This document shows positions 38,966 to 53,083 of a DNA stretch of 64,000 bases, piece after piece (the stretch's first letter is position 1; the number at the start of each line of letters is the position of its first letter). The stretch is from contig NC_092526.1 in NCBI RefSeq assembly GCF_037038585.1, forward strand, positions 36,035,501 to 36,099,500, given 5' to 3'. The DNA comes from Patagioenas fasciata (lineage: Eukaryota > Chordata > Aves > Columbiformes > Columbidae). The notes beneath the pieces were generated by a model. It was not told the DNA's origin and did not search any database. It worked only from the letters and a program-made list of their open reading frames with translations. A program made the translations under genes and the position numbers.

Positions 38966-40384
38966 CTGAGTTAATTACTACATTAAATTAAACCAAATGA
39001 AATTTAATATTTAGCCTTCAAGTGCTGAACTTAACTTTATTAAAGCAAAAGCAATATCTGCCTATCTTCATAATCAAAGCCAGAAACCACTACTTGCCGA
39101 AAAAATTGAAGTTTCTCAAACCTCGTACCCAAATGTCACCAGCCCATGGGACCTAAGCAACAGCAGGTTAGCCTGACCGCTCCTTCTGCACTCGTGGCTC
39201 CCAAACCAGGGCTCAGAACCTCGGTGCTGCCACACAAAGTCACTCGTCCATACAATTCATTACACATCACTGTACATGAGACGGCAGAGAACCAGGGACC
39301 CCAGTAGGAAGCCTTTCCTTGTGACAGCTTCTCAAGAGCTTGGGCTGGTTTATAAGGTCACAAGAGGATCATGCGAGGAGCGGTTTGAGTCTAGCAAACC
39401 AACAAAGGCACCGTAGAGGGAAAGGCTGGATGGACTGGAGTGCTGGGAGGGGGACATACTAGAAAAGCTAGAGGGGCTGCACCCTCACCAGAACGGGGAA
39501 GTAAATTATCACACAGAGCAAATGGAAGCGAATAGCAGTAGCCTAAACAGTGTCTTGGCATTTAGGAGTTCAAGGAGTTGCATCTATACTTAGAGACAAT
39601 AATCTGTTACCTGCAAGTCCGTGAAAAGACACAGGAGACTGAAGCACACAACCCCCTTCCTGATAGCCCATCTAGCCAGCCAGATGTCCCACAGCCAAAG
39701 CCTTCCATGAGGGTTCAGGAGGAAAAGGATGCACACAGCTGTGCAGACCATGCACCACGATAAAAAAGCCAAGCCTGGCCCTCTCAGCCTGCTGTTGCCT
39801 GCAGTCACATCACAAAACCACTCGGGCAGCATTACAGACACAGAAATTCAGCAGCCAAGCCATTCTACCTTCAGCTTTTAAGATTTGGGAAAAGAAGCTG
39901 TTTAAGTAGCAGCCATTTTAAGGGATTGCAGCCACAGGACTACAAGAGGAAGCCTGCTGGTATGGTTAAAATAGCAGACTCCCCTTACACAGCGTACGTG
40001 CTCTCTCTGCAGGCGAGGAAAGCGCTTCTCCAGGCCAAGCAGGCTGCATCAGGTCAGCAAAAGCACGCTTATGTGACAAAAGGCTCACCACGAATGTGCC
40101 AACAACACTGTCATCAACCCCATCTCCTAACAACTTGCTTTGCAAATGCAACACAAATTTTTAGTGCAGCTTCAGACTGAATAAACATAAACCAGACTCT
40201 GTACACACTAGGATAACTAAGCCATGGGAACAAACCCTGGTAGAGACAGGTTCAGTGCATAAAGTAGCTACTGAGTGATCCTATGGAGGAAACAGATGTA
40301 CATACATTCAACCTCTCAGGTGTTAAAGCAATTCCCTTTAGAAAGTACTGACCATGACCTGAAATGCTAGAGATAGTGACATCC

Positions 40385-41334
40385 CAGACCCAAAGGTGAC
40401 AAGTGGTGTCCCTCAGAGGTCTGTACTGGGTCCAGTCCTGTTTCATATCTTCATCAACAACATGGACAGTGGGATCAAGTGCACCCTCAGCAAGGTTGCG
40501 GATGACACTGCACTGAGTGGTGCAGTTGACACACCTTAGGGACAGGATGCCATCCAGAGGCACCTGGACAAGCTCAAGAAGTTGGCCCATGCGAACCTCA
40601 TGAGGTTGAACATTGGCCAAGTGCAAGGTCCTCCACTTGCGCTGAGGTGCAAGTCCCAGTAACAGTACAGGTGGAGAGATAAAGAGATTAAAGCAGCCTT
40701 GTGGAGAAGGACTTGGGAGTACTGGTGGATGGAAAGCTGGACATGAGCCGGCAATGTGTGCTTGCAGCCCAGAAGGCCAGTGGTATTTTGGGCTGCATCA
40801 AAAGGAGCATGGCCAGCAGGAGGAAGGAGGTGACTCTGCCCCTCTGCTCGAGACCCCACCCAGAGTCCTTTGTCCAGCTCTGGAGCCCTCAGCACAGGAA
40901 ACACATGGTCCTGTTAGAGAGGGGCCAGAGAAACCCTCAAGATGATGAGAGGGATGGAACAGCTCTGCTGTTAGGACAGGCTAAGAGAGTTGGGGGTGTT
41001 CAGCCTGGAGCAGAGAAGGCTCCAATGAAACCTTATTGTGGCCTTTCAGTACTTAAAAGGCCTGTAAGAATCATGGAGACTTTTTAGCAGGGCCTGTTAG
41101 GACAGGACAAGAGGTGATGGTTTTAAACTAGAAGAGGGGAGATTCAGGCTGGACATGAGGAGGAAGTTGCCCAGAGAGGTGGTAGATGCCCCATTTCTGG
41201 AGACATCCCAGGCCAGGCTGGACAAGGCTCCAAGCAACCTGATCTGGGTAAAGATGTCCCTGCTCATTGCAGGGGGTTGGACCAGACGAGCTTTGAAGGT
41301 CCCTTCCCACCCAAACCATTCTATGATTTTATGA
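40385..41334 (+). mobile_element. CR1 LINE fragment, 3' end, plus orientation
   Basis: This is a truncated avian CR1 retrotransposon. The left part encodes the end of the reverse transcriptase: SGVPQ-like and VLGPVLF-like segments, then [11 protein letters not shown] followed by VADD where the family has FADD. A run matching DAIQRHLDKLKKLAHANLMR follows an in-frame TAG. The middle carries the familiar GAGAAGGACTTGGG and AAGCTGGACATGAGCC blocks. The right end has GCAGGGGGTTGGACCAGACG and finishes with ATTCTATGATTTTATGA, the typical CR1 3' terminus. Compared with the family as I know it, part of the segment before TTGCCCAGAGAGGTGGTAG is missing. It is inactive: 5' truncated, with stops and deletions. 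It lies antisense in the last NDUFA10 intron. The left boundary is uncertain by some tens of bases. Confidence 0.93.
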
Positions 41335-44300
41335 AAAGCAGAATCTATCTCCAGTACCTTTCTTCCCATCTCCAGGAATGAAAGAGAGACAGAACACAGC
41401 ATTCATCTCTGAGATACAATACTGGAATCAAGCAGCAAACCACCACGAAAAAGCAAATGTGTTTGAGAAAGTCTGAAGCAAGCAAAGATGCTATAATAAA
41501 ACTCTTCCTTTAAAAATCAGCTATCTGCTGGTATCCTTTACAAATAATTAAGCACAGATCATCTGCTCATCCCCACACAAACGCTGGTTTTACAGAAGAT
41601 CCCGACTTGTCCTGATGGTTTTTCCTTTCAAAAAACTGTAAGAGTATCCTGTTTGAGAGAGCTGCCCCTGCAGAGAGAAGACCCAGTCTTGATGAAATCT
41701 ATACTCAAACCACAAAACCAGCTATTTAATGCAGGATGAAGCCTGTTGTTTTGAGGAGGGAGGGTTCTTTTTTCTTAATGTTTTTATTTTTTATTCAAAA
41801 GTCAGAAAATAAGACACTTCTTTCCCTAAAATATCAAGCTAATGGAAGACAACTACCTCCTTCGTGAGATATTCCCTACCCTGCCTTGTCACAAGCCATT
41901 ACAAGCCACTTGTGATCATTTTTCTATGGCTTTTCATTTAAATTTGTCTTTAATGTCTTGTCTAAATATCAGAAGAAAGCATGCAGTCCTGTTAAGAGTT
42001 ACTCCTGCTGAGCAAAGAGGAGATGTGAGATGAAAATAAATGATTACTATCTCTGCCCTGCAAATTTACAGCGGTGAGCTAGGGAGGACAACAGACCTGC
42101 TGTGACCAGCCTGTATCTATTAATTCTAGAATAAAAACAGCTCTCCCCGGTCCTCTCCAGGCAGCACATAATTGGCCCTTTGATACTTGAAGAGATTCCC
42201 AGATAACTAGATTATTAAAGCAACAGGAGCTCTCTGGGAAAATACAAGAGTTTACAGTTTCATTTCTGGGTAAATCTGCCCTCTTTAAAAGATACAATAT
42301 CAATCCCAACAGAATTCAAATTCATTGTCCAAAACAAATTCCCCATGTGTCTTTGGTTAAAGATGTGCAATACATCAAAGCAAATTTTATAATAAGTATT
42401 CATCCATACTCCATCGTTCGCAGTGGGCCTTGGCAAAAGCAGTCCAGTTTTGGGATGTGTCACAGCCAAGCTTTCAAAATAGACAAAAACATGGGAAGAG
42501 GAAGGCACAGTAAACAAATCTCTAATTACCGCACAAGCAGAATGATGCGAATGTCTGTTCTGCACACTATCTGCTCCAGGTACAAGTAACGCAGATGACT
42601 TCCCAGGAACGGGCTCTTCAAAGCTCACATTTTACAGCTGTGACCATAGCAAAAAAGCTGCACGACTCAGGACAATGCAGGTCTATCCCAGAGGGGAGGA
42701 AGCTGGTCATCTTTTAGCACTTATTGAGCATTTGGAAAAATACTGCAACAGGAGCCATGCCTGTTCTTGTGGTCCCCTGCCTGCCCTCCAGCTCCCCGCA
42801 TACCCGCTCCTGCCAGAACAAGCGTTTGCTCAATGTCACGAGGAGCCTGGATTAAAACAGACAAATGAAAAGTGCTGCAGCGACGTTGCACGGTGTGGCT
42901 GAACGGACCAAACAGCACAATGGCAACAAGAAGAAAGAGATGTCTTACAGTACACAGCCTCTCGTTTCTCTGCTGCACAGTCCGAGCCAGCTCTGCAACT
43001 TTGCTGGATCGTTCCACAAGCTCAGTCAATCCCCTTGCTCAGCAAGAAGCTGTTTGTCCCTCCTGGTTGGGTTAGTCTTCAGTGATCCTGCAAGCTCGGT
43101 CAGTCAAACACATATCAGACCACTGCCAAGAAAAACGGCAGCAGCACGAGGAGAGATCTGGGGATATGGGGCAAGTGGTAGGATGTGCTGCTTTTGGTGA
43201 CAACAAATGGTTAAGTTAGTGCTCCCAAAGTCCAGTTCTCAGCCTGCTCTGCCCACAGCTGCTTAACCAGCACAACAGCAGGGATGGGAACAAGCAGCCA
43301 GCCCTGAGGCACCGAGTACTGCAGCCAGAACAGGGAGACTGCCCAGCCTAGAAGAGACATGATGGCAGGGAGATAGGACAAAGCTCTACAGAACGTGCCA
43401 GTAGCCGAGAGAACACAGTGACTGAATATTCACTGTCTGCCCCAGTACAAGATACAGGTGCCATCAAATGAAGCCAATGACTTGAAGGACTCCTTCCTGA
43501 AGGATACTGCCAACACAAAATTTAGAGGGTCTTAACAGGAAACCAGGCAAGTGCTTGGAAGAGACTTGCATTTTCCATGAGACTTGTGCATTACCAGTGA
43601 GTTTCCCAGCTGGAATAATGAAAATCAGCAAGGTCACATCATTTGCAGGTGGCTGGCACATTCACAAGAACACTCCACATGTGTTACCTTCAAATCACAT
43701 TTAAGTAAGACCAAAGAAAAGGTTTGATTTGATGGCCAAATTAAAAATAATAGTAGCACATCCTATTATACGAGATTAATTATTAATGACACATTTTCAC
43801 AGGCAAGTAAAAGGAACAGAATACAGGGTCAAATAAATCCCTTCAAACCCTCTCAGGTCCTTCACCATCATCAGCCCAAAGAGACCCATGGAGCCACCAA
43901 CAGGTTTATCCAGTGCCAAGCAGCAGAGAAGGCAGTTGACCATCACGCCAAAGCTGAACCTTCTTTCCCAGGAGTAAGAAAAGTCATGTCGTTATCACAG
44001 TAATCATCTAGACACACACTTTGCAACACAAGAATTAAGTCTCTGCCCTCAAGAGCTTACTGAACAAGCAAACTGGAACAGAGATTCCACCAGACAAGCC
44101 CAAGAGCTCTCACACATCCCTGTGGCAGGAGAAGAGTGAGCTCCTGCAAGGTCACTGCCAAGTAACAGATTTTTCCACTCTGTGGAAAGGGATGAGACAC
44201 AGAATCAGGCCTTGGTCTGCTGCATTACACTGTGCAGAACTTAAAGTTGGCAGCTAGGATCACTTCAAGAAGCACAAGATAAAATCCACCGCGCAGAGCA

Positions 44301-47300
44301 TGAAACTAATGGAATGAGCTGTACTCAAAGGTAGAGCCAGCTCAAAACAATGAAACCGCTCAACTTTAAACGAGCATCAGTAAAAAGATGAAAACAACAT
44401 CGTCTCATCAGTTAAATTAAGAACTGTGCCACAGAAGTGTCTGTCAAAACTATAAACATGATGAAAAGCCCTATAAAGTGGTGTAGGCTGCAGAGTAGCA
44501 AACAGCTTCAGCCAGCTGTTTGCTATACGCTGCGGCTGCATTTCACAGCTCCTCAAAACAGTTCCCGACCACACGTGTACAGGTAGAGCTCCGGCAAGTT
44601 CTGGCAATCCGAAAAGGTCTACATACATCCATTTAGTCTGCCTTGTTCTCCAAGATTTCAGGAGCAAAAAGAATTACCATTTTTCCTTCTGTTCCTGTGC
44701 TCTTTTCCACTAATGTCTGGGCTTCACAGCTAAAATAGATCTATAAATAGCACAGTTTGAGCAGCGCTGATCAAAAGCACATGAAAACAGAGCCATTACT
44801 CTGCAAGCATGGGCTCATTCATCAATATCCAAACCTCTTCTTTTAGTGGCTCTTTATAACAAGCATAATAACAGCACCTTCCAGCACTGCTGTTAGCAGG
44901 GACTACTGCTTTTTCCAGCAGAAATCCTGACTTCCAGAAGTTTATCGCCAGCGTTTGCTGTTGGGACACAGTTAAATTTGAGAAAACATGTAGCTTCATA
45001 TATTGTCTGTATTCTGGAAGTGTTTGGTTCCCATGTCCCACAGCAACAGACAAAAAAAGGGGAGTCGGGGCGTAACAGCCCCCAAACACATTCAAAGCGT
45101 ATCTGGTTTGGTTTCCAAATGATTGGTATTAAATAGGTGTTTGTTTACAGCTCAACTTCTGCCACTCTTTACTCAAAATTCTTAATGCTGTTTTAGCATT
45201 CATTATAGCCCAAGTAAGAGTACTCAAAAGCTTTACTGAATTGAGGTTAAAACAATTCCAATTTGCTGAAGTTGTTCAATGGATGTGGTCCTACCCTTCA
45301 TTCATTAAAAAAAGACAGATGAGACAGCAGAAATCTTTTGGAAAGAACATTATCCACAGGGAAGACACAGCGTATTTGTTTAAAGCTGAAGTGTTTTTTT
45401 ATTTCAAACCAAACTGAGTTTAAGTAGGAATCTGATTTTGTAAAAATTAATGTGACTTGCAACTCAAACAAGTACAAACACCATAAAAAGAATGGTAATT
45501 TATATCTCTAGCCTTACTTTTGCAGGACAGCCAAGAATAAGCAAGCAACACAATACAGCTAAATGTTTTCCACCGTGCCTACTTGCCCTAGCAACTCTTC
45601 TCCATATTGGCAGAATAATATCTAGTCTGTTTTTTTCTCAGTGAATTAGTTAGAAATGCCAGTTATCTACCACAGGAAAAAGCCAAGTAACTATATCCAA
45701 GCCAGTTAGTGTTATACTAACTGTAGACTTGCTTTTCTAATTGGACAGGTAAAATGCAAAAAGCTTCTTACAATAGCTTGCCTTACGTTACATTACCCAA
45801 GGTCTTAGGAATGCCAGTTCTACATGAAGAAGTACAAAAGCACTTCTCAGCAGAAAAAAAGCTATCAGAAAACTAGAAAAATAACATACTAATGCCATCC
45901 CAACCAGAATGGTACCACCGCAGACATGCAGTTAAAGACCTCAGATTGACTTATTTCAGTGTAAGACTCAAGGAGATGGTACCCATACGAAGCTGGAGCA
46001 AAGCAAGGAGAGTCACAAAGAGATCCAAATCACCTGCTTACACATCTGTCAAAACCTTTTCTTGTTCTAAAGCATGATTTTCAGTATAAGATATCACAAT
46101 GAAACTATCCTCTGGATTTTTTTTAATTAAAGTTTCCTAGGAGATGCAGAAGAGTGGAACGGGAACAGTTGACTTGTAACTTTTCTTCAGTTTGCTTCAA
46201 CACTAAACAGACTTTTTTCCCAAGTTATTTTCCTTTGGTTTTTATTTGCTTCATTTAATAGGATCACATTTCTACATAGGTATGGGATTGAGAGGGGGCT
46301 GAGAGAGGGAGGACGCGCTCACACAAAGTGTTTTCTTTCATACAGCTCAGTGGCAGAGTGACAAGTTGGAAAAGGATTCTTTTAATGCCAGTAGGATTTT
46401 ACCATCTTTGATTTACATTAGTACCCAGAGCCTGGGACAGCATGGTCCATCATCTAAAACAAAAGAGACACAACTGCCGAGACCAAGGTAGTCCTAAGGT
46501 CTCTCAGATTCCTTCCCCCTCTATCTGGGATAGATATCCCTGCCAACTGTCCGCAATATCTTTCGAAGGAAGCAGGGAAGAGAAGCCACGTGTTTCTAAA
46601 GCAGAAGAGGGGCTGTTCTCATGCACTCTCTGTACATTCACAATTGGTGAAAGCAGAGGAAGAGTGGGAAGGTGGGAAGAGGAGATCACATGCCTGTTCC
46701 CACCTCTTTCCAGGTACCCTTCAGAAAGAACTCCATTCCTATGTTTTAGTTATTCTTCAGATTCTTCCGGGCTTACCAACATTTAGCCAGGGAACATCTG
46801 GTTAGTTTAGAAAGGGCTAAGAATATTTTTTGCAGAGATAAAGCAGAAAAAGATGTTAAATTCAGCTTTGCCTAATTTATTGTCTGCTTGTTTTCATTCC
46901 TTCCTGGATTCAAGAACAGACAGGGCTGGGAATTACAGCTTTCAAACACCTCCATTAAAATAAGAATTAGGAAGGGAGACTTTAATCCTTAAAAAAAAAC
47001 CAAAACAACCTCCAGTAAGCCAAGAAAAAGTGGCAGGAGAGAAAAAACAGAAGACCAAAGACAGCCACTATGGTAACAATCACAAACACAGAATACAGAT
47101 ATCCTAACATTCCTACTTTTGCAAAGGCAAGAGTACCATGGAAGACAATTCATGGCTTAGGTGATGCTCATTGCAGCAGTTGCACTTTATATGTATGCAT
47201 GGGTAATGTCCTCTGTTCCTGCAAGTAGAATTGGTCAAAGGGTTTTTTTTTCAGAAGCCTGTAACATCTCTTGTAACCCAAAATCTGCAGCCAAAGGCCA

Positions 47301-49907
47301 TGATGTTGAGGACCCTGCCACACAGCATCACATTAAACCTCAATGTGTCCTTTTGACACAAAAGCTCCATGTTGTTGATCCAGACTCCATCTTCCTGAAA
47401 GCTCAAGTATTTCTTTTGTAGCTCAAAGTATTTTAAATGAAGATTTGTGTGTAAGCCAGGAGGGTTCTGCACTCTCAGAGAAGATGGCAAAGCTAAAGGA
47501 CTTCCTAACACCCCCATTTGCCAGCAGCCTCTTGCAACCACAGCTGTCACGAGTGAGGGCTGCACTTCACACACAGCCTGGGCCACATCAAACCTGGAGA
47601 AAACCTTCCCTTAATGTTCTCCCTTTTGGGCTATTTATGATCTTAACATTATAAACATGTGCTCTCACAAAACCCTTGGGGGTTTTTTGTGTTGTGAGGC
47701 TGCATTGACTAATGTTGCAGACTCAGCTTCCCATCACTCAAAAGCTCGCTGTGTTGCAGTTGTTTTCCTGCAACTACCTACAAAAAATGAACTGGAGGCA
47801 AGGCAGACATGACACCCCACACTTGAGGACCCCACCTTGCAAGGTTGCATCCTGGTAAAAATGAGGGAAACAGCCTGGGGGAAAAGTGTGGGACTCCCCA
47901 CTCATCCAATTTGTTGCCTCTTCTCCACTTGCTGCTACAGAAGAGTCCAGGGGACCACCAGTTACACGCTCCCATTGGCAGGGCAGAAGGGAGAAAGATA
48001 AGGAGCAGACTATGAAGATGCAGCTGAGCTGGTGCAGCTGCTGTGGAAAGGCAGCCACCCCACCCCAGCCAAACACTGCTGCTCCTTCCCCTCCATGGCT
48101 CTGGTATTCACCTAACCCCAGCAAACTGGTCAGTCGGGTAATGTAGTATAAGACTAGTCCAGGAACTAAAAAAAACCCAACCCTGCTAGGTTAGCAAGCT
48201 GAAGGGACTTGCCCAAGACAGTTATGAGAGCTGGACTGCACCTCCCAGCAGTAGCTAAGTCTTTGACAAGTGCCAAGTTTTCCTCACCTCATGGTCAGCA
48301 CCCCTGTATTCCAAAAGTAGTCTTCCACCAAGGGAAAAAGGAAAATGAGAGCCTTCTCTTACCTTCCAGTGCCACATTTACTTGCTTTCTTGATGAGTTC
48401 AATATTGGGCAGAAAGATCTGAGTGATTCATTTTGTCTTCACTTAATATAGAGCTGTGCTGACAAGGCTGGACCAAGCAGAATCAATACTACTGCCAAAT
48501 AAGCCTCTGCTTTCCTCACATGGTGAATATGGCACACGTGCAAAGTCTATCTCACCACAGAAAATGACATCACACAATTAGATGGTTCAAAGAACAAGAA
48601 TCACCAAGGAAAGGAGCCAGGATCGGCAAATAGCCAGTTCCTGGTGGGGAAAAGCAGTAAGAGGGTAACAAAAGGAAAGGAAGCATGTGGCTCACCATTG
48701 CAGTGCAAGAGCAAAAGGATACTTCAAATTTTAAGATGGCAACTAAAACTGGTCTTACAGGCACATGCACTCAGCAGAACTGGAAGTGGCATAGGAAGAG
48801 TCTTTGAAGTTCAAGAGTATGGAATAAACTCTTCAAAGAATTCATCACAAACTGTCTACTTCAAGGGTAAAGTATGCATCCCTGACTTCCTTTTTCTAAT
48901 TGTGTAAGTTACATTAACAACTTTGGTTAACATTTTGACATGGGATTTGCCTTAGTACAAAGGGAACTTGTAGGTGTCCATGCCTGGCTTGTCTGAAGAA
49001 GTATCTGTGCACCCAAGCACTTGCTCATTTTCTTTAATATACACACCAGCACAAATACTTAAGGAATCCCAGCAAACTACAAAGAGGGTAGATACTCCTC
49101 CCACTACAGAATCTTACACCCCTGGAGAAACAAACAAACCTGAACACAAAACAAATCCTAGAGCCACATTTTTTTGCATCCCAGTGAAAACAGCCCTTTT
49201 CTCCTTCAGGATTTCTTAGACTCGTGCTGAAAGACATTGGGGCAAACACTGGACAAACAGAGGAGCCAGGTTACATGAACCAGGGCAAGTGAGCTGGCAC
49301 AAACGCTCTTTACCTTTTTTAATGAGAAAGGAAACTGGGTTTTAATCATTTTGCTTTCACCTGCTCTAGTGAAGGAATTCACCACTCCAGTGCCTAAGTA
49401 TAAATCAGTAAGCACTGGACTCCAGGCTCTGGTATACCTTGTGATAAGCAAGCCTGCTATTTTTTTGTATCTTTAAGGAGAGAGTTTGTATAATGAAATA
49501 TTGATCCCTTCACTATGATCTGCAGCAAAGGGAGAGGTTGCAAAGACTATTTTAAAGTTAGCCAGCTTTGTTTTCACAGGTAAAGATGCAGGTGATTGCT
49601 TGAATATCAATTTTAGACAGCTGCACTTTTATGTATACAGAAAAGAACACGCACGTAAAAAAAGCCTTTCTTCACCACCCCTAGGAGATCGAGCAGGACT
49701 TGCCAACAGCATTCAGGAGTGTGAAGTACATAAGTACATTATTTAAGTACACTGATTCCATTAAACAGAACCATTTGTTTTCATTTTCTCTGCAAACACA
49801 TCTGCCTAAGTGCTCCAGCTTTGCAGGGCGCACATGGAGTTTGGAGCATTATCTGTGGGGATTGTGCGCAGTTGGAAGAAAGCAGAGAGATATAGCAGTT
49901 GTTAAGG

Positions 49908-49922
49908 AAAAAAAAAAAAAAA
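49908..49922. repeat. A15 homopolymer in NDUFA10 last intron
   Basis: Fifteen A bases on the plus strand, hence U15 in the NDUFA10 pre-mRNA. It lies far from either splice site. Confidence 0.9.
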
Positions 49923-52900
49923 GAGTAGTCAAGTCTTTACTAGTCTGACAGTTCCTAAAATAATGTTGCTTCACTTCAAAATGAACACGCTTATCTCTGA
50001 TCTACAGAACCTGACCAAAAGGTTACTTTTCCCTTGCCAGAAAAGCATCTTTAGAAGTTTATGAATGCCTGAACAGAACAGCTGAACCCTGCCAGATGAC
50101 TCTATGGTAAGAGAAGGCAGAAAGCCACCTCCTCAACATGTGAAAAGAGCGCTTACAGAAGAAATTTAGAGGAGATACATAAAAAAGGCGAGTTTCTAGT
50201 ATTCAGAGCTCTATGTGGCTACCTCATTATTTTGCAGTAAGGCACACATACTAAAATCTTGGACTCTGAAGAGTGTTTCCTCCTCCTTCTTGGTTGCTTC
50301 TGACTAATGAGTATTTTGAACAATAAACAGTTTCTGCCTGGGATATGCGAATCCCTGAAAGCCACCATTATTAGGCAGCACGAATTGTGTGCATGCATCT
50401 CTGAAAAGCACAGCAGTTAGCTGCCTATTGGTATGATCAAGGATTTATAACTAGTTATAGGATTGCCGAGGAAAAAAAAAATCCCCTACGCAAATCATTG
50501 TATTTATGTGGTAAACATCATTACGCTAACTTTAAAAGCCACGTTTCCCACAAGGAAAAGTTAAAGTTCTGTAATTATACCATAATTAAGTCTCTACTTA
50601 CAAGTCATGTGAGCCTAAAATCTTTACCTGTGTTCAAATGCAAAAGTGGTAGCGCAGCTGTAGCCATCCCTGCATAGACACGGTTTGCAGTTCCTTCTCC
50701 TTAGACCCAGCAACCTCGTAGCCAAGATATGTATTTCTATAAGTTCATCTGCTTTTTCTGCCTGGTCTCATGCTGCATTAGCTCTGCCTTGCCTTACAAA
50801 GAAATTCACACCTTCATTTGCTAAACAAAGTTGGAGGGAAAAACACACATCTTCAAAGTTCCGACACAAAGAATTTAATTCTTTTGAACATAAAACAGCA
50901 GGTGGGGCTGGTTTTGTGCTTCCCTTTCCAGTAGCTATGGGGAAGTAAGAAAACTCAGCACCTTCTCCATTGTGCACCATCTCTATAGACCCCACTCATT
51001 CCTGGAGGATTACAAATGTCTAAGCATTCAGAAGAGAGAAAAAGAGTAGCTAGTATTGGCTGAATGTAACAGAACGCTCTATGAAATGCACAACTCCCCC
51101 TTATTCCAAAGGATATTATCACTTTCCACAGTACTTTCCTCAATCAGGGTCTAAAAGCGTGCCTGCAGAAGGGAGATCATATTTTGGCAGTGTTTTTTTC
51201 TGCACTGACAGTGCTCAGCTTCTGCTGTCAACTAACTAGCACCAAGCAGAGCAATCCAAGAGCCCGGCTTTCCTTCCCAGGTATTCATATTCCTACTCCT
51301 AAGCATTCCTTTGCTACCACTGCAAGGCAAGCCACATTTTTTCCTGGAAGCCAGCTATTTGATGAGCCAGGGTATTCTCAGTTTCTTGGCTGCAAAAAGA
51401 GGAATGTGCTGTTCTACAGCTATAGAAAAAAAAAGGCTTTCAGAAGTATTACCCCTGGTTCTGAGCACACAGCACTGAGGTCACATCTAGCTGTGTGTCA
51501 GGCAGCCTCAGTAATTCCCAGCTTCACTGCAAAGTGACATTTTGGCCAAAAAGCCCCTATCATCTTTGGGAAGAAAGGCACCGTCAGTACAGATGGATGT
51601 TGCATGCTGGCGACAAGTCATACAGCAGATCCTTCTGAAATATGGGCTGCACACACACAGACGTCTCTTAGAGTGAAGGATTCCAAAAATCCTTAGTTTG
51701 AGCTTGAAGTTTTGGACTTAACAAAGTAAGTAAGACCAAGAAGCACAAAATTCTGATAGCAATTTCTCAGGTGGACCAGGGAGATTTCAAACCCATTAGA
51801 CAACCTCAAGGAGCACTGAGATGCTTTCTGCTGTTTCAGCCTTTAGTTTCAGCCCCTTTTACAAGCTGGAAAGGCTACACCTCAAATGGGGCAGAAGAGT
51901 TTGAACCCAGGAGCCTCTTCACTGCATAGTGAAGTGAGGAGGAACAAGTTATGTTCAGTACTCATAAGCACTTCTGAACTGACTATTCCAGAAGAAAACC
52001 CTAGTGGTTCAAAGTTTCCAAACAAGTCCACAAACCTGCACCTCACATTTTAATTTCAGTAAGAGACTGTACACTAACAGAAAGAGAAAAATGATAGTGT
52101 TCGGACTGTGCAAATCATGTTTTACAACAATTTAAATAGATTCTCCTTTGTCTTTCAGAGTGGCAGAGAAGTTTTGCAAGCCAACTTGAAAACATACCAT
52201 CACCTGCAACTTCAGGTTGTCCAATCAGTATTAATTGTAATCAGCTCCACAATTTCTCTAATGAGAGTTTACAATACCTGGGTCTTAGGAAAACACCGCA
52301 TGGTGCAAGAGGACCCCATGCCAGGTAAATAACTAGAAGCGATAGGGCAAAGCGCTAAGTCAACTGGAAGCCGTTGTCTCCAGAACCAGAAAGGCAAGCA
52401 GCTAATTAAAACATTGTGTGGGAGCCTGCATGAGGTGTAAGAGAGCGCTGGGCCACAACAGGCTTTGGATGTGTGCCCGCGTACAGAAACGCACTATTTA
52501 AAGCAATAACAGTTTTGAGAAGCAATGTAACATCCGTACCTCAGCCTACTCCAGAAAAAAACACCCCCTCCCTCCGCGTTTTATAAGCGGTCTTCTTTAT
52601 AGAAGTCGCCATGGGTTTCCAATTTTCTTGTTTGACTCAAGGGATTATTTTAGATTTCAGAGGTCAGAGACTAATCAGGGCAGGAGAAACAAAAACAAAT
52701 GAAAAGCGCTTATCCTTCAGTCCACATCTAAAGATCAAAAAAGAAAATCAGCTTACGAAACAAGCCATTTGCTTCATTATTCCTCTTGTGGGGAAGCTAG
52801 ACTTCAAAAAAGGTGGGGATCTGGGCAGAATCCAGAATTTACTTCTAGAATGTGTATCCCCATGCACAAGATTGACATCCAGGATGTGCACAGGGCGGTT

Positions 52901-52974
52901 GTAAACACATTTACACCTTGGCAGGGACAACTGCCTGGCTGTCATACAACTACTCCCTTTCCAGTATTACTTAC

Positions 52975-53083
52975 CGATCGATAATCATAGTAGATTTTAT
53001 CATATTCATTTCCCCCAATTGTGATCTCTGGAATGAAGCGAGGGATGGCTGCAGGATCCAGCACTCCATCTTTATCCTGAACA
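52975..53083 (-). CDS. NDUFA10: NDUFA10 penultimate coding exon
   Basis: This 109-base exon supplies the last base of the split codon (TA plus T, tyrosine) and then 36 codons. It begins VQDKDGVLDPAAIPRFIPEI and continues with TIGGNEYDKIYYDYRS. The acceptor is TCTGTCTTCCCCCTAG and the donor GTAAGTAATA. VQDK, the IP-F-PE-TIG pattern and the length match the human exon as I remember it. The part after TIG is more divergent, with a tyrosine-rich EYDKIYYDY run where human has a histidine- and arginine-containing stretch. The exon ends on a complete codon, so the next one starts in phase 0. The open frame continues past both splice sites as intron read-through and should not be taken as coding. Confidence 0.94.

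Larger units (their letters stand above)
38534..52974 (-). other. NDUFA10 last intron (14.4 kb)
   Basis: This is the intron between the penultimate and last coding exons, with donor GTAAGT and acceptor CTCCAG on the minus strand. It contains the CR1 fragment at 40385-41334 (antisense to the gene), overlapping palindromes at 38941-38965 and a 15-base A run at 49908-49922. The rest is unique-looking AT-rich sequence in which I recognise no exon, RNA gene or transposon. Open frames inside it, up to about 120 codons, show no family resemblance. Confidence 0.85.

Noticed and set aside
40252..40904. Minus-strand open frames of 122-124 codons
   Set aside because: They are antisense readings of the CR1 element and its left flank.
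40701..41087. 128-codon plus-strand open frame
   Set aside because: It lies entirely in the CR1 3' region, beyond the reverse transcriptase. It is a by-product of the transposon.
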